Positions 1-7,919 of a stretch of 16,818 nt of DNA are shown piece by piece. Position 1 is the stretch's first letter. Every line of letters begins with the position of its first letter. The notes under the pieces were generated by a model. The model was not told the DNA's origin. It searched no databases and worked only from the letters and a program-made list of their open reading frames with translations. The DNA comes from Flavobacteriaceae bacterium UBA1682 (GTDB lineage Bacteria > Bacteroidota > Bacteroidia > Flavobacteriales > Flavobacteriaceae): the NCBI GenBank assembly GCA_002320285.1, contig DCKE01000019.1, positions 141,710 to 158,527 of the forward strand, in the 5' to 3' direction. The position numbers and the translations under genes are program-made.

Positions 1-34
1 CCCCGTAGGGGTGAAATGATTCTAAAAGCGGATA

Positions 35-82
35 CGCAGATGGGCTTATCCGCAGATGGGCTTATACGCAGATGGGCTCATC
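35..82. repeat. 16-bp tandem repeat, block A
   Basis: Three head-to-tail 16-bp units (35-50, 51-66, 67-82) read CGCAGATGGGCTTATC, CGCAGATGGGCTTATA and CGCAGATGGGCTCATC. A partial, diverged unit follows to about 95. The period is not a multiple of three, so this is unlikely to be protein-coding. Confidence 0.9.
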
Positions 83-128
83 CGCTTATACGCATAGAAA
101 ACCCCGTAGGGGTGAAATGATTATAAAG

Positions 129-202
129 CGTATGGGCACATCCGCATATGGGCACATTCGCAGATGGGCTTATACGCAGATGGGCACATCCGCATATAGG
201 CA
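129..202. repeat. 16-bp tandem repeat, block B
   Basis: Three full units at 143-158, 159-174 and 175-190 (such as CGCATATGGGCACATT and CGCAGATGGGCACATC) are flanked by partial units at 129-142 and 191-202. They are the same family as block A, with variation at the CAGA/CATA and CTTAT/CACAT positions. The reverse complement shares words such as GAATGTG and GCGTATAAGCC with the spacers of the right-hand array. Confidence 0.85.
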
Positions 203-293
203 AAAAAAAACGTAGGGGTGAAATGATTCTAAACGCTGTGTAGAAACCAAAAATATGTGTAACTTTACTAAAGGCATCCTCCTGATAAGGAAC

Positions 294-301
294 TGCATTT
301 G
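294..301 (+). promoter_or_regulatory. Possible -7 element of the FMN reductase gene
   Basis: TGCATTTG matches the Bacteroidota -7 consensus TAnnTTTG with one mismatch, 27 bp before the start codon. No clear -33 element is seen. Weak. Confidence 0.25.
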
Positions 302-328
302 TTTTATTTCACTTAAAAATAAAAAACT

Positions 329-886
329 ATGAAAAATTATAAAGTAGCTGTTGTTGTAGGGAGTCTTCGCAAGGAATCTTATAACCTGAAGTTGGCCAAA
401 AACTTAATCGACCTGGCTCCGAAATCTTTGAGTCTTGAAATCATCAATATTGGTGATTTACCGTTTTACAACGAAGATGTAGAAGCAACTCCTCCACAAT
501 CATGGACGATTTTCAGGGAGCAGATCATCAAGGCCGATGCTGTACTTTTTGTGACTCCGGAGTACAACCGATCGGTACCTGCCGTATTGAAAAATGCGAT
601 TGATGTCGGTTCTCGCCCTTATGGTAAAAATGCCTGGGATGGTAAACCCGGTGCGGTGATTAGTGTATCTATAGGAGGTATCAGCGGTTTTGGCGCCAAT
701 CATCACTTGCGTCAGTCGTTGGTGTTTGTCAACATTCCAACCTTGGCACAACCCGAAGCTTATCTCGGAGGTGCCGCGAATTTATTTGATGAACAAGGCA
801 AACTGAACAACGAGTCGACCAAGGGATTTATGCAAAAATTTATGGTCGCTTTTGAAAAGTGGATACAAACCAATGCCAAGTCTTAA
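329..886 (+). CDS. NADPH-dependent FMN reductase (flavodoxin-like fold)
   Basis: A 185-aa cytosolic protein of the NADPH-dependent FMN reductase family, which includes quinone, chromate and azo reductases. Members bind FMN and pass electrons from NAD(P)H to flavin or a small acceptor. The N-terminal strand is followed by the phosphate-binding loop GSLRKESYN (residues 11-19). The family signature TPEYNRSVPAVLKNAID starts at residue 76. A GGISGFGA stretch followed by HLRQSL is also typical. Length is normal for the family. The natural substrate cannot be read from sequence. The gene is monocistronic and converges with the S24 regulator, whose stop lies 3 bp away. There is no Shine-Dalgarno sequence before the ATG, as usual in Bacteroidota. 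Confidence 0.9.
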   Translation: MKNYKVAVVVGSLRKESYNLKLAKNLIDLAPKSLSLEIINIGDLPFYNEDVEATPPQSWTIFREQIIKADAVLFVTPEYNRSVPAVLKNAIDVGSRPYGKNAWDGKPGAVISVSIGGISGFGANHHLRQSLVFVNIPTLAQPEAYLGGAANLFDEQGKLNNESTKGFMQKFMVAFEKWIQTNAKS

Positions 887-889
887 TTT

Positions 890-1654
890 CTAAAAACGCG
901 CTTTTAAGTCTGAAATATCCTTTCTGATTTCTCTGAGCATTTCCGTCATCGTATCCTCCCCACTACGATCGGGAACAAATTCTCTAGTGGCGATACTACA
1001 AGTGTATTCCCACACCTCCAGAATGTCTGAAGCCTTGACTTCATAGGCTGGATAAAAATGGTTGTCCGATTCCAAGACCAAACTGTTCTTTTTATTTCTG
1101 TTGAGGCGTTTGTAAACCATACCTTCGCTTTTGGTAATCAAAATATAGGTTTTACCGTCAAGCACATCGCCCAAGCGCTCTACATAACGCCCGATGATAA
1201 TGGAACCGTCTTCATGAGGCGGCATCGAATCGCCTTCAACCGGAAAACCCCGGTGTTTTCCCGGTCCTAAAAAAGGCAAGGAGATTTGCTGTAGGTTTTC
1301 GATATACTCGGGATCGGAATAACCGTTTAAATAACCGGCTTTGACCTTTTGAGTAACAACCTCAATAAAATTCTCCCCCTCTCGATCTACCGTTATCGGC
1401 AATACCAAACGATTGCCTTCGAGTTGTAATAAATCGTCCATAGGGATTTTCCGAATATCCACAGAAAGCAATAAATCAATGCTAATATGATAATAATGTG
1501 CGATTTTTTTTAAGATTTCATAAGGTGCTTCCGAGGTTCCGTCTTCGTATTTGACATACCTCCCCCTAGTAATCAAAAGGCTTTCGGCAAGTTTTTCTTG
1601 AGAAACCTTCTTTTTAATCCGCAGATTTCGAATATTATCGGAAAATAAAGACAT
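890..1654 (-). CDS. XRE/S24 self-cleaving repressor (LexA/UmuD-like)
   Basis: A 254-aa transcriptional repressor with an N-terminal XRE helix-turn-helix (about residues 5-65) and a C-terminal S24 peptidase domain (about 120-220). The putative Ala-Gly cleavage site is A106-G107. The catalytic serine is S143 in GDSM and the general-base lysine is K182 in YKRL. The Ser-Lys spacing of 39 is close to that of LexA (37). The family is known to cleave itself on RecA-ssDNA filaments, so derepression by DNA damage is inferred. The open frame extends upstream to 1762, but that would run through both operators and into the Pol Y gene. The ATG at 1654, starting MSLFSDNIRNL directly at the HTH, is chosen. 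It is divergent from the Pol Y operon, with palindromic operators between them, and is probably autoregulated. Confidence 0.9.
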   Translation of the reverse strand: MSLFSDNIRNLRIKKKVSQEKLAESLLITRGRYVKYEDGTSEAPYEILKKIAHYYHISIDLLLSVDIRKIPMDDLLQLEGNRLVLPITVDREGENFIEVVTQKVKAGYLNGYSDPEYIENLQQISLPFLGPGKHRGFPVEGDSMPPHEDGSIIIGRYVERLGDVLDGKTYILITKSEGMVYKRLNRNKKNSLVLESDNHFYPAYEVKASDILEVWEYTCSIATREFVPDRSGEDTMTEMLREIRKDISDLKARF

Positions 1655-1662
1655 AGCGATAT

Positions 1663-1679
1663 TGTTACAATTTGTAACA
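1663..1679. promoter_or_regulatory. Operator 1 of the S24 regulator
   Basis: A perfect 7-bp inverted repeat, TGTTACA-ATT-TGTAACA. It lies just downstream of the TATATTTG -7 element of the S24 gene, so it covers that gene's expected transcription start. The position implies autorepression. Binding by the S24 protein is inferred from context. Confidence 0.75.
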
Positions 1680-1680
1680 G

Positions 1681-1688
1681 CAAATATA
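1681..1688 (-). promoter_or_regulatory. -7 element, S24 regulator promoter
   Basis: The minus strand reads TATATTTG, a perfect match to TAnnTTTG, 27 bp before the chosen start at 1654. This supports the shorter start over the 1762 one. Confidence 0.65.
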
Positions 1689-1696
1689 GTTATTAT

Positions 1697-1713
1697 TGTT
1701 ACAGTCTGTGCTA
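1697..1713. promoter_or_regulatory. Operator 2 (degenerate half) at the Pol Y promoter
   Basis: TGTTACA-GTC-TGTGCTA keeps the left arm of operator 1 exactly and 4 of 7 bases of the right arm. Its centre is 34 bp from operator 1, about three helical turns. It overlaps the first bases of the Pol Y -7 element at 1712-1719, so occupancy should block the polymerase operon. Confidence 0.6.
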
Positions 1714-1719
1714 ATTTTG
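1712..1719 (+). promoter_or_regulatory. -7 element, Pol Y-dnaE operon promoter
   Basis: TAATTTTG matches TAnnTTTG exactly, 22 bp before the Pol Y start codon. It would drive the three-gene operon 1742-7376. Confidence 0.65.
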
Positions 1720-1741
1720 TCGTTAATAAAATGAGAAGATT

Positions 1742-2923
1742 ATGGGACGAGCTATTGTACACATGGATTTGGATACGTTTTTTGTGTCCTGCGAGCGATT
1801 AACCAATTCGGAATTAAACGGGATTCCTTTAATCATCGGGGGTGGCGACCGTGGTGTGGTAGCATCTTGTTCTTATGAAGCTCGTACATTTGGAGTTCGC
1901 TCTGCCATGCCTATCAAGATGGCATTACGGCTTTGTCCACAAGCCAAAGTAGTCAAAGGAGACATGGAGTTGTACTCGAAATTATCGCATACCGTGACGG
2001 AAGTCATCGAAGAAAAAGCTCCGGTGATGGAAAAAGCCAGTATCGATGAGTTTTACTTGGATATTACGGGCATGGACAAGTTTTACGGCAGTTATAAATG
2101 GACCGATGAACTGGCACAGTCCGTGACTCGTGAAACGGGGCTACCGATCAGTTTTGCCTTATCCATCAACAAAACCGTTTCCAAAATTGCTACTGGCGAG
2201 GGAAAGCCCTTGGGCAATCTTGAGATCCCCGAAAACAAGGTACAGTCCTTTCTCAATCCCCTATCGATTCAGAAAATCCCGATGGTGGGTCAAGTGACCT
2301 TTCAATTGTTATCGCGTATCGGTATTCGAACCATACAAACCCTTTCGGAAATGCCGGCAGAAGTGCTGCAACAGATGATCGGTAAAAACGGTATCGAATT
2401 GTGGAAAAAAGCCAACGGTATTGACAACAATCCCGTGGAACCCTATACCGAGCGCAAATCGATATCAACCGAACACACCTTTACTCAAGATACCATCGAT
2501 ATCGCGTTGCTCAAAGCACTATTAATCGGTATGGTCGAAAAATTGGCTTTTCAATTGCGCTCCGAAGAATGGCTTACTTCCACTGTTGTGATTAAAATAC
2601 GCTATGCCAATTTTGATACCGAAACCAAACAGTGTAAAATACCCTATACCTCCGCCGATCATACCCTAACGCGATGTGTAACTGATTTGTTCGATAAACT
2701 CTACCACCGTCGTATGCGTTTACGCCTGATTGGGATCCGCTTTAGCGGCTTGGTCCGAGGTACCTATCAAATCAATTTATTTGAGGATACCGAAGAACTC
2801 CTATCGTTATATCAAGCCATGGATAGAATGAAAAGCCGCTATGGGTTTGATGCCGTGATGCGCTGTGCAGGAGCATCCTTTAAACCGAATAACAAAGCCG
2901 AAATCTTAAAACGCAAATACTAA
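1742..2923 (+). CDS. dinB: Y-family DNA polymerase (Pol IV/DinB-like)
   Basis: A 393-aa translesion polymerase that inserts nucleotides opposite damaged bases. Catalytic acidic residues are all present: D9 (MDLD), and D102-E103 in ASIDEFYLDI. The aromatic pair F13-F14 occupies the steric-gate position. SYEARTFGVRSAMP (44-57) is the fingers signature. The little-finger domain covers about 240-340. QINLF (343-347) is a canonical beta-clamp-binding pentapeptide, followed by a short tail. Because the active site is intact, this is a working polymerase and not an ImuB-like inactive adaptor, although the gene order resembles imuB-dnaE2. It is the first gene of the operon; dnaE begins 5 nt after its stop. 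Expression is probably controlled by the divergent S24 repressor. Confidence 0.93.
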   Translation: MGRAIVHMDLDTFFVSCERLTNSELNGIPLIIGGGDRGVVASCSYEARTFGVRSAMPIKMALRLCPQAKVVKGDMELYSKLSHTVTEVIEEKAPVMEKASIDEFYLDITGMDKFYGSYKWTDELAQSVTRETGLPISFALSINKTVSKIATGEGKPLGNLEIPENKVQSFLNPLSIQKIPMVGQVTFQLLSRIGIRTIQTLSEMPAEVLQQMIGKNGIELWKKANGIDNNPVEPYTERKSISTEHTFTQDTIDIALLKALLIGMVEKLAFQLRSEEWLTSTVVIKIRYANFDTETKQCKIPYTSADHTLTRCVTDLFDKLYHRRMRLRLIGIRFSGLVRGTYQINLFEDTEELLSLYQAMDRMKSRYGFDAVMRCAGASFKPNNKAEILKRKY

Positions 2924-2928
2924 ACCCG

Positions 2929-5900
2929 ATGTATCTCAATTGTCATTCTTTTCACTCGTTGCGATACGGAACCATTCCGCTTGCCGACTTGGTACAACAG
3001 GCTGTTGCTTGCCAGGTCAAGGCTCTAGCGTTAACGGATATCAATACCGTTACGGGTATTTATGACTTTGTCAAAGCCTGTAAACAAGTTGGTATCAAAC
3101 CCCTTGTAGGTATGGAATTTCGCAGCCAACATCAACTGCGTTATATCGGATTAGCCAAAAATGCACAAGGTATCGCAGCGATGAACCGCTTTTTGACCGC
3201 ACATAATTTTGACGCTACGCCCCTGCCCTTTGTCGCCCCTGATTTGGAAGACGTATACTTTATCTATCCATTAGAAAATGTACCTACAGATTTAAAAGCA
3301 CACGAATACATCGGCATACGCCCCGAACAATTGTCGCTCTTAGTCGATAAGAAATGGCAGGCCCTACAACATAAAATGGCCGTATTGCAACCCGTAACTT
3401 TTCGCACCAAAAAAGAGTTTAATCTGCATAAGATTTTACGTGCTATCGATACCAATGTACTGCTGTCTAAACTGGGGGAAACCGATTATTGTAGCCCTAC
3501 CGAATGGATGAAACCCCTAGCAGAATTACAACTTCAATACGCCGCATTTCCCTGCTTATTGACCAATACACAGTACCTTATCGATAGTTGTCATTTTGAA
3601 TTTGAGTTTAAAACACCCAAAAACAAAAAGTTTTATACCAACAACCGCCAAAGTGATATGGCACTACTGACTCGTTTAGCACAGCAAGGACTGATTAAGC
3701 GATACGGAGCAAACCATCCGCAGGCTAAGGCACGTGTAGAAAAGGAATTAAAGGTGATTGATGAACTGCAATTCAGCGGTTATTTTTTAATCACCTGGGA
3801 TATTATTCGCTATAGCAACAGTTGTGGTTTTTTGCACATTGGTCGCGGTAGTGGTGCCAATAGCATTGTCAGTTACTGCTTGGGCATTACCGATATCTGC
3901 CCGATTGAACTGGACTTATATTTTGAGCGTTTTTTAAACCTCAATAGAAAAACACCACCCGATTTTGACATCGACTGGTCATGGAAAGAACGCGACACCA
4001 TATTGCACTATATTTTTGACCGTTATGGTGCCGAACACGTCGCTTTTTGCGGCACTAATGTCGAATTTAAATACCGTTCGATCTTTCGAGAAGTCGGTAA
4101 GGTTTTCGGATTGCCGAAAGAAGAACTCGATCTACTGGCCAAAAATCCGATGGCAATGCACGATTCCAATTCTGTGGTTAAGTATGTACAGGAATACGGT
4201 ATGCTGCTCGAAAAATACCCCAATCAACGCAGTATGCACGCCTGTGGTATCTTGATTTCAGAAGAACCTTTAACCAATTATACGGTTTTGGAAATGCCGC
4301 CCAAAGGGTTTCCGATTGTTTTATTCGATATGCACCTGGCCGAAGATATTGGTTTTGAGAAATTCGATATCCTCAGTCAACGCGGTATCGGACATATAGA
4401 CGACAGCGTGAAACTGATTGCGAAAAACCGCGGCATTCAAGTCGATATTAGAAATACTGCTTTGTCCAAAGACGAGGCGGTTTGCAATACGTTTTTGGCT
4501 CGCGGACAAACCATCGGTTGTTTTTATATAGAGAGTCCCGCCATGCGTGGATTACTGCGCCGTTTGAATTGTGATAATTACAAAACACTGGTGGCCGCCT
4601 CGTCGATTATTCGCCCCGGAGTAGCCCAATCCGGTATGATGAAGGAATATATCTTCCGCCACAATCATCCCGATCGCTTTGAGTATTTCCACGAGGTGTT
4701 TGAAGAACAGCTCGGAGAAACCTATGGCATTATGGTGTATCAGGAAGATGTGATCAAAATTGCCCTACACTATGGTGGGCTACCCGCCGCCGATGGCGAT
4801 ATACTGCGACGCGCCATGAGCGGTAAAGGACGCTCTAAAGCCGCCTTGCAAAAGGTCAAAGACAATTTCTTTGCCTGCTGTGCCGAAAAAGGTCATCCAC
4901 AACAACTCAGTGAGGAAATATACCGTCAAATCGAGTCCTTTGCCGGTTATTCGTTTTGCAAGGCTCACTCCGCATCCTATGCCGTAGAGAGCTATCAAAG
5001 CCTCTACCTCAAAGTGCATTATCCCGTTGAATTTATGGTAGCCGTTATCAATAATCAAGGCGGATTTTACCGTACAGAAGTCTATGTACACGAAGCGCGT
5101 ATGTCTGGTGCTACCATTCAAAATCCCTGTGTCAATCTAAGCGAATACGAAACTACCGTATACGGTATTGAGGTTTATTTAGGACTGATGCACCTCGAAG
5201 GACTCGAAACCAAAATCGCCCAATTAATCGTCAAAGAACGGATACAAAACGGCATTTTTCGATCTCTGGAAGATTTCATTAACCGCATTCCCATCGGTAT
5301 CGAAGGGATACAAATTTTGATTTTTATCGGAGCCTTTCGATTTACCGGAAAAAGCAAAAACCAATTACTCGTGATTGCCCGTTTGATTTTGGTCAATTTT
5401 AAACCCGAAAATACCCATCCCACACTGATGCAAGAACCGATTAAGGAATACCAATTGCCCGTATTGGAACGCTCGGTTTTTGAAGATGCCTTTGATGAGA
5501 TTGAACTGTTGAGCTTTCCCGTATCTTGTACGCCCTTTGATTTGTTGCAAACTCCATACAGAGGAACCATTATGGCAAAGGATTTGATCTACCAACATAA
5601 AAAAACCGTCAAAATGCTGGCTTATCTGATTTCGAGAAAACACGTACCCACCAAAAGAGGAGCGATGTTTTTCGGAACCTGGATCGATGCCGAAGGAAGT
5701 TATTTCGATACTGCACATTTTACCGATAGCCTTGAAAAATATCCGTTTCAAGGCGGCGGATGCTATTTGCTGTTGGGAACCGTAGAAGTGGACTACCACT
5801 TCCCTACCATTACCATCAGCAAAATGGCCAAAATGCCTTTTGTCGCCGATCCGCGTTACGACCAGGCACAAAAACGCCCTTATGACGTACAACAAAACAT

Positions 5901-5973
5901 CAAAGAAGATGTATCGATGACCCACCGCGCGCCGTATCCGCAGGAAAGTGGATTGCCTAGACATCGAATGTAA
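2929..5973 (+). CDS. dnaE: DNA polymerase III alpha subunit, DnaE2/ImuC-like
   Basis: A 1014-aa C-family polymerase, shorter than the roughly 1160-aa replicative DnaE of E. coli. The catalytic aspartates are visible: D347 and D349 in PDFDIDW, and D480 in EKFDILS. Other palm/finger motifs are GRGSGANS (305-312) and SFCKAHSASYAVESYQ (from 675). An OB-fold-like segment lies near 890-980. The N-terminal PHP domain is eroded: the usual metal-binding HxH is NCH (N4, H6), and the His of the TDHG motif is I38 in ALTDINT. PHP-dependent proofreading is therefore unlikely. Position after a Pol Y gene under an S24 repressor indicates an inducible, error-prone polymerase rather than the main replicase. 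No classical clamp motif was recognised here; the partner Pol Y has one. Confidence 0.9.
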   Translation: MYLNCHSFHSLRYGTIPLADLVQQAVACQVKALALTDINTVTGIYDFVKACKQVGIKPLVGMEFRSQHQLRYIGLAKNAQGIAAMNRFLTAHNFDATPLPFVAPDLEDVYFIYPLENVPTDLKAHEYIGIRPEQLSLLVDKKWQALQHKMAVLQPVTFRTKKEFNLHKILRAIDTNVLLSKLGETDYCSPTEWMKPLAELQLQYAAFPCLLTNTQYLIDSCHFEFEFKTPKNKKFYTNNRQSDMALLTRLAQQGLIKRYGANHPQAKARVEKELKVIDELQFSGYFLITWDIIRYSNSCGFLHIGRGSGANSIVSYCLGITDICPIELDLYFERFLNLNRKTPPDFDIDWSWKERDTILHYIFDRYGAEHVAFCGTNVEFKYRSIFREVGKVFGLPKEELDLLAKNPMAMHDSNSVVKYVQEYGMLLEKYPNQRSMHACGILISEEPLTNYTVLEMPPKGFPIVLFDMHLAEDIGFEKFDILSQRGIGHIDDSVKLIAKNRGIQVDIRNTALSKDEAVCNTFLARGQTIGCFYIESPAMRGLLRRLNCDNYKTLVAASSIIRPGVAQSGMMKEYIFRHNHPDRFEYFHEVFEEQLGETYGIMVYQEDVIKIALHYGGLPAADGDILRRAMSGKGRSKAALQKVKDNFFACCAEKGHPQQLSEEIYRQIESFAGYSFCKAHSASYAVESYQSLYLKVHYPVEFMVAVINNQGGFYRTEVYVHEARMSGATIQNPCVNLSEYETTVYGIEVYLGLMHLEGLETKIAQLIVKERIQNGIFRSLEDFINRIPIGIEGIQILIFIGAFRFTGKSKNQLLVIARLILVNFKPENTHPTLMQEPIKEYQLPVLERSVFEDAFDEIELLSFPVSCTPFDLLQTPYRGTIMAKDLIYQHKKTVKMLAYLISRKHVPTKRGAMFFGTWIDAEGSYFDTAHFTDSLEKYPFQGGGCYLLLGTVEVDYHFPTITISKMAKMPFVADPRYDQAQKRPYDVQQNIKEDVSMTHRAPYPQESGLPRHRM

Positions 5974-5982
5974 CCCGAGAAT

Positions 5983-6003
5983 CGAATTACGAATTACGAA
6001 TTA
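5983..6003 (+). repeat. CGAATTA x3 tandem repeat at a start codon
   Basis: Three exact 7-bp CGAATTA units (5983-5989, 5990-5996, 5997-6003) fill most of the 29-bp gap between dnaE and the exonuclease gene. The last unit provides the A of the ATG. No function is evident. Confidence 0.8.
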
Positions 6004-7376
6004 TGAAAAAAACAGAATATGCCATAGTAGATATCGAGACCACCGGCGGTAATGCCGGTGGTAGTCGCATCACGGAAATAGCCATCATCATCCACAACGG
6101 AACGGAGGTTATTGACCGTTGGGAAACGCTGGTTAATCCGCAAAAAGAGATACCGCTTCCGATTTTTGCGCTAACGGGTATTAACGACGATATGGTACGC
6201 AATGCGCCGATATTTGAGGAGATAGCCGAAGAAGTATTGCAATGGTTAGAAGGTCGGATTTTTGTCGCACACAATGTTAATTTTGACTATTCTTTTATCC
6301 GTCACGAACTGGCACAAGCCGGATTTTCGTGGACCCCCAAAAAACTGTGTACGGTTCGGGCCACGCGAAAAATCAGACCGGGATTGGGTTCCTATAGTCT
6401 GGGCAATCTCTGCAATACACTAGACATCAATCTGGAACACCGACACCGAGCCGGCGGCGATGCCGATGCTACCGCTATCTTGTTCTCGCGGTTGCTGTTG
6501 TGGGATGAAAACGGAGAAATCGATAAAATGATAAAAAAATCAGCACCCGATCAGCGCTTGCCTCCCAACCTACCGCCTGAAGATTTTGAGCAATTACCCG
6601 AAAAAGCAGGAGTATATTATTTTTACGATCAATATAAAAAGGTGATCTATGTCGGTAAGGCAGTCAACCTCAAAAAACGCGTGGCTTCCCATTTTAGCGG
6701 TCACAATATCAATCCACAACGACAGCACTTTTTACGCGATATACACGCTATTTCCTATGAAGTTTGCGGGACGGAACTTTTGGCATTAGTGTTGGAATGT
6801 ACCGAAATCAAAAAGCTATGGCCTACCTATAATCGCGCTTTAAAGCGATTTGATGCCAAATTCGGATTGTATCACTATGAAGCGCGTAACGGTTACCGAT
6901 ATCTGGCCGTAGGAAAGCTCAGTAAGTTCCAAGAATGCATCGAATCGTTTGACTCCGAATATGCCGGTATTAATTTACTATTGGGACTATCACAACAATT
7001 TGAAATTGATCCGCGATTCTGCAAATACGGACTGCCTGCCGATGGTGAAGCTCCGCAACAATACAATATGACCGATTTGCCTGAAGTACAAGTCCACAAC
7101 GAAAAAGTTCAAAACGCCCTCGATCAAATACAAAACAACCGACCGAGTTTTGCCCTTATCGACAAAGGTAGAACCGCCGATGAACGCAGTTGTATTTGGG
7201 TCGAAAACGGCCACTTTTACGGTATGGGATATCTTCCCATCGACAGCACACTTAACGATATTGAAGAACTCAAAGATTATATAACCCCTTATAAAAGCAA
7301 TCAATATATTATGCGATTGCTGTATAGCTATGCTCAGAAATATCCGGCTAAGGTCAAGTTTAGTACGAAAGGGTAA
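6003..7376 (+). CDS. DnaQ-type exonuclease / GIY-YIG endonuclease fusion
   Basis: A 457-aa two-nuclease protein. Residues 1-165 are a DEDDh 3'-5' exonuclease like the Pol III epsilon subunit, with D10, E12 (VDIETTGG), D95 (NFDYSFI), and H148-x4-D153 (HRAGGD). Residues 198-285 are a GIY-YIG nuclease like the UvrC N-terminus or Cho: GVYYFY at 203, VIYVGKA at 214-220, R226, and the metal-binding E265 in LVLECTE. The UvrC C-terminal RNase H-like and HhH parts are absent. The last 170 residues match nothing I recognise. Similar DnaQ-UvrC fusions are known in actinobacteria and Bacteroidota. It is the third gene of the S24-controlled operon. It may proofread for the PHP-deficient DnaE or make a Cho-like incision; both roles are inference. 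Confidence 0.88.
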   Translation: MKKTEYAIVDIETTGGNAGGSRITEIAIIIHNGTEVIDRWETLVNPQKEIPLPIFALTGINDDMVRNAPIFEEIAEEVLQWLEGRIFVAHNVNFDYSFIRHELAQAGFSWTPKKLCTVRATRKIRPGLGSYSLGNLCNTLDINLEHRHRAGGDADATAILFSRLLLWDENGEIDKMIKKSAPDQRLPPNLPPEDFEQLPEKAGVYYFYDQYKKVIYVGKAVNLKKRVASHFSGHNINPQRQHFLRDIHAISYEVCGTELLALVLECTEIKKLWPTYNRALKRFDAKFGLYHYEARNGYRYLAVGKLSKFQECIESFDSEYAGINLLLGLSQQFEIDPRFCKYGLPADGEAPQQYNMTDLPEVQVHNEKVQNALDQIQNNRPSFALIDKGRTADERSCIWVENGHFYGMGYLPIDSTLNDIEELKDYITPYKSNQYIMRLLYSYAQKYPAKVKFSTKG

Positions 7377-7523
7377 CTTCAGCTATTTACCAATAAAGTC
7401 ACAAACGAGGTTACTCTGTGAAAATTAATATAATACTGTTAAATATCAGCTTTTAAAACACTCTGTATTGTACTTTTTTTGTAATTTTATTAGAGAATAA
7501 ACGCTAACCCTAAAAAAACGATT

Positions 7524-7919
7524 ATGGAAACAGAGTCCCCTCAAATAAGGAGTAAACTATTTTTAAAATGGTTGTTGAGCACCTTGATTTTTCTGTTCTT
7601 ACTTACCGATAGTTTGGGAAAGTTGTTTCAGTTGCAAGAAGTTATGACAGCCAGTGAAGCCTTGGGTTTTGATTCCAATCAAATTACCACTATAGGTGTG
7701 CTTTTATTAGCTTGTTCGCTATTGTATATGATTCCGAAATATTCGGTTATCGGTGCGATTTTGTTAACCGGCTATCTAGGTGGGGCTGTTGCTATACATA
7801 TGCACGCACATCATCCTTTATACAGTCACACCCTATTTCCTGTTTATATCGGAGCACTGCTTTGGTTGGGTTTGTATTTTAGAAATAAAGCCGTAGTCAA
7901 TCATATTTTAAAGCCGTAA
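7524..7919 (+). CDS. DoxX-like family membrane protein
   Basis: A 131-aa inner-membrane protein with four predicted hydrophobic segments (about 14-32, 52-70, 74-92 and 100-118). Recognisable DoxX-like features are the DSLGKLF segment after helix 1, LYMIPK before helix 3, AILLTGYLGGAVA, and SHTLFPVYIGALLWLGLY. Biochemical roles in this family are poorly defined; some relatives act in thiol or sulfur redox. It stands alone, 147 bp after the nuclease gene. A TAATTTTA word at 7482 is one base off the -7 consensus. The ATG at 7524 gives the usual family length. Confidence 0.85.
   Translation: METESPQIRSKLFLKWLLSTLIFLFLLTDSLGKLFQLQEVMTASEALGFDSNQITTIGVLLLACSLLYMIPKYSVIGAILLTGYLGGAVAIHMHAHHPLYSHTLFPVYIGALLWLGLYFRNKAVVNHILKP

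Larger units (their letters stand above)
1..230. repeat. Left hairpin-repeat array
   Basis: Three copies of a repeat beginning CCCCGTAGGGGTGAAATGAT lie at 1-21, 102-122 and 211-228. The third has lost its CCCC arm, which is replaced by an A-run. The core can fold into a hairpin with a 4-5 bp C/G stem and a 3-nt GTA loop. Copies are separated by tandem 16-bp units. The same repeat occurs in inverted orientation at the right end of the window. No gene is seen in this stretch. What it does is unknown; dispersed intergenic repeats of this sort are common in bacterial genomes. Confidence 0.85.

Noticed and set aside
1..230. CRISPR array
   Set aside because: Repeats are uneven in spacing, spacers are themselves tandem repeats, and there are no cas genes.
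1655..1762. Longer S24 reading frame starting at 1762 (290 aa)
   Set aside because: It would run through both operators and the -7 elements and overlap the Pol Y start. The extra residues have no domain, and the HTH begins right after the ATG at 1654.
1742..2923. ImuB-type inactive Y-family adaptor
   Set aside because: Catalytic residues D9, D102 and E103 are all present, so it should be an active polymerase.
5365..5964. 199-aa frame antisense to dnaE
   Set aside because: It is a shadow of the dnaE coding strand; the dnaE frame has clear OB-fold-like sequence here and the antisense product matches nothing.
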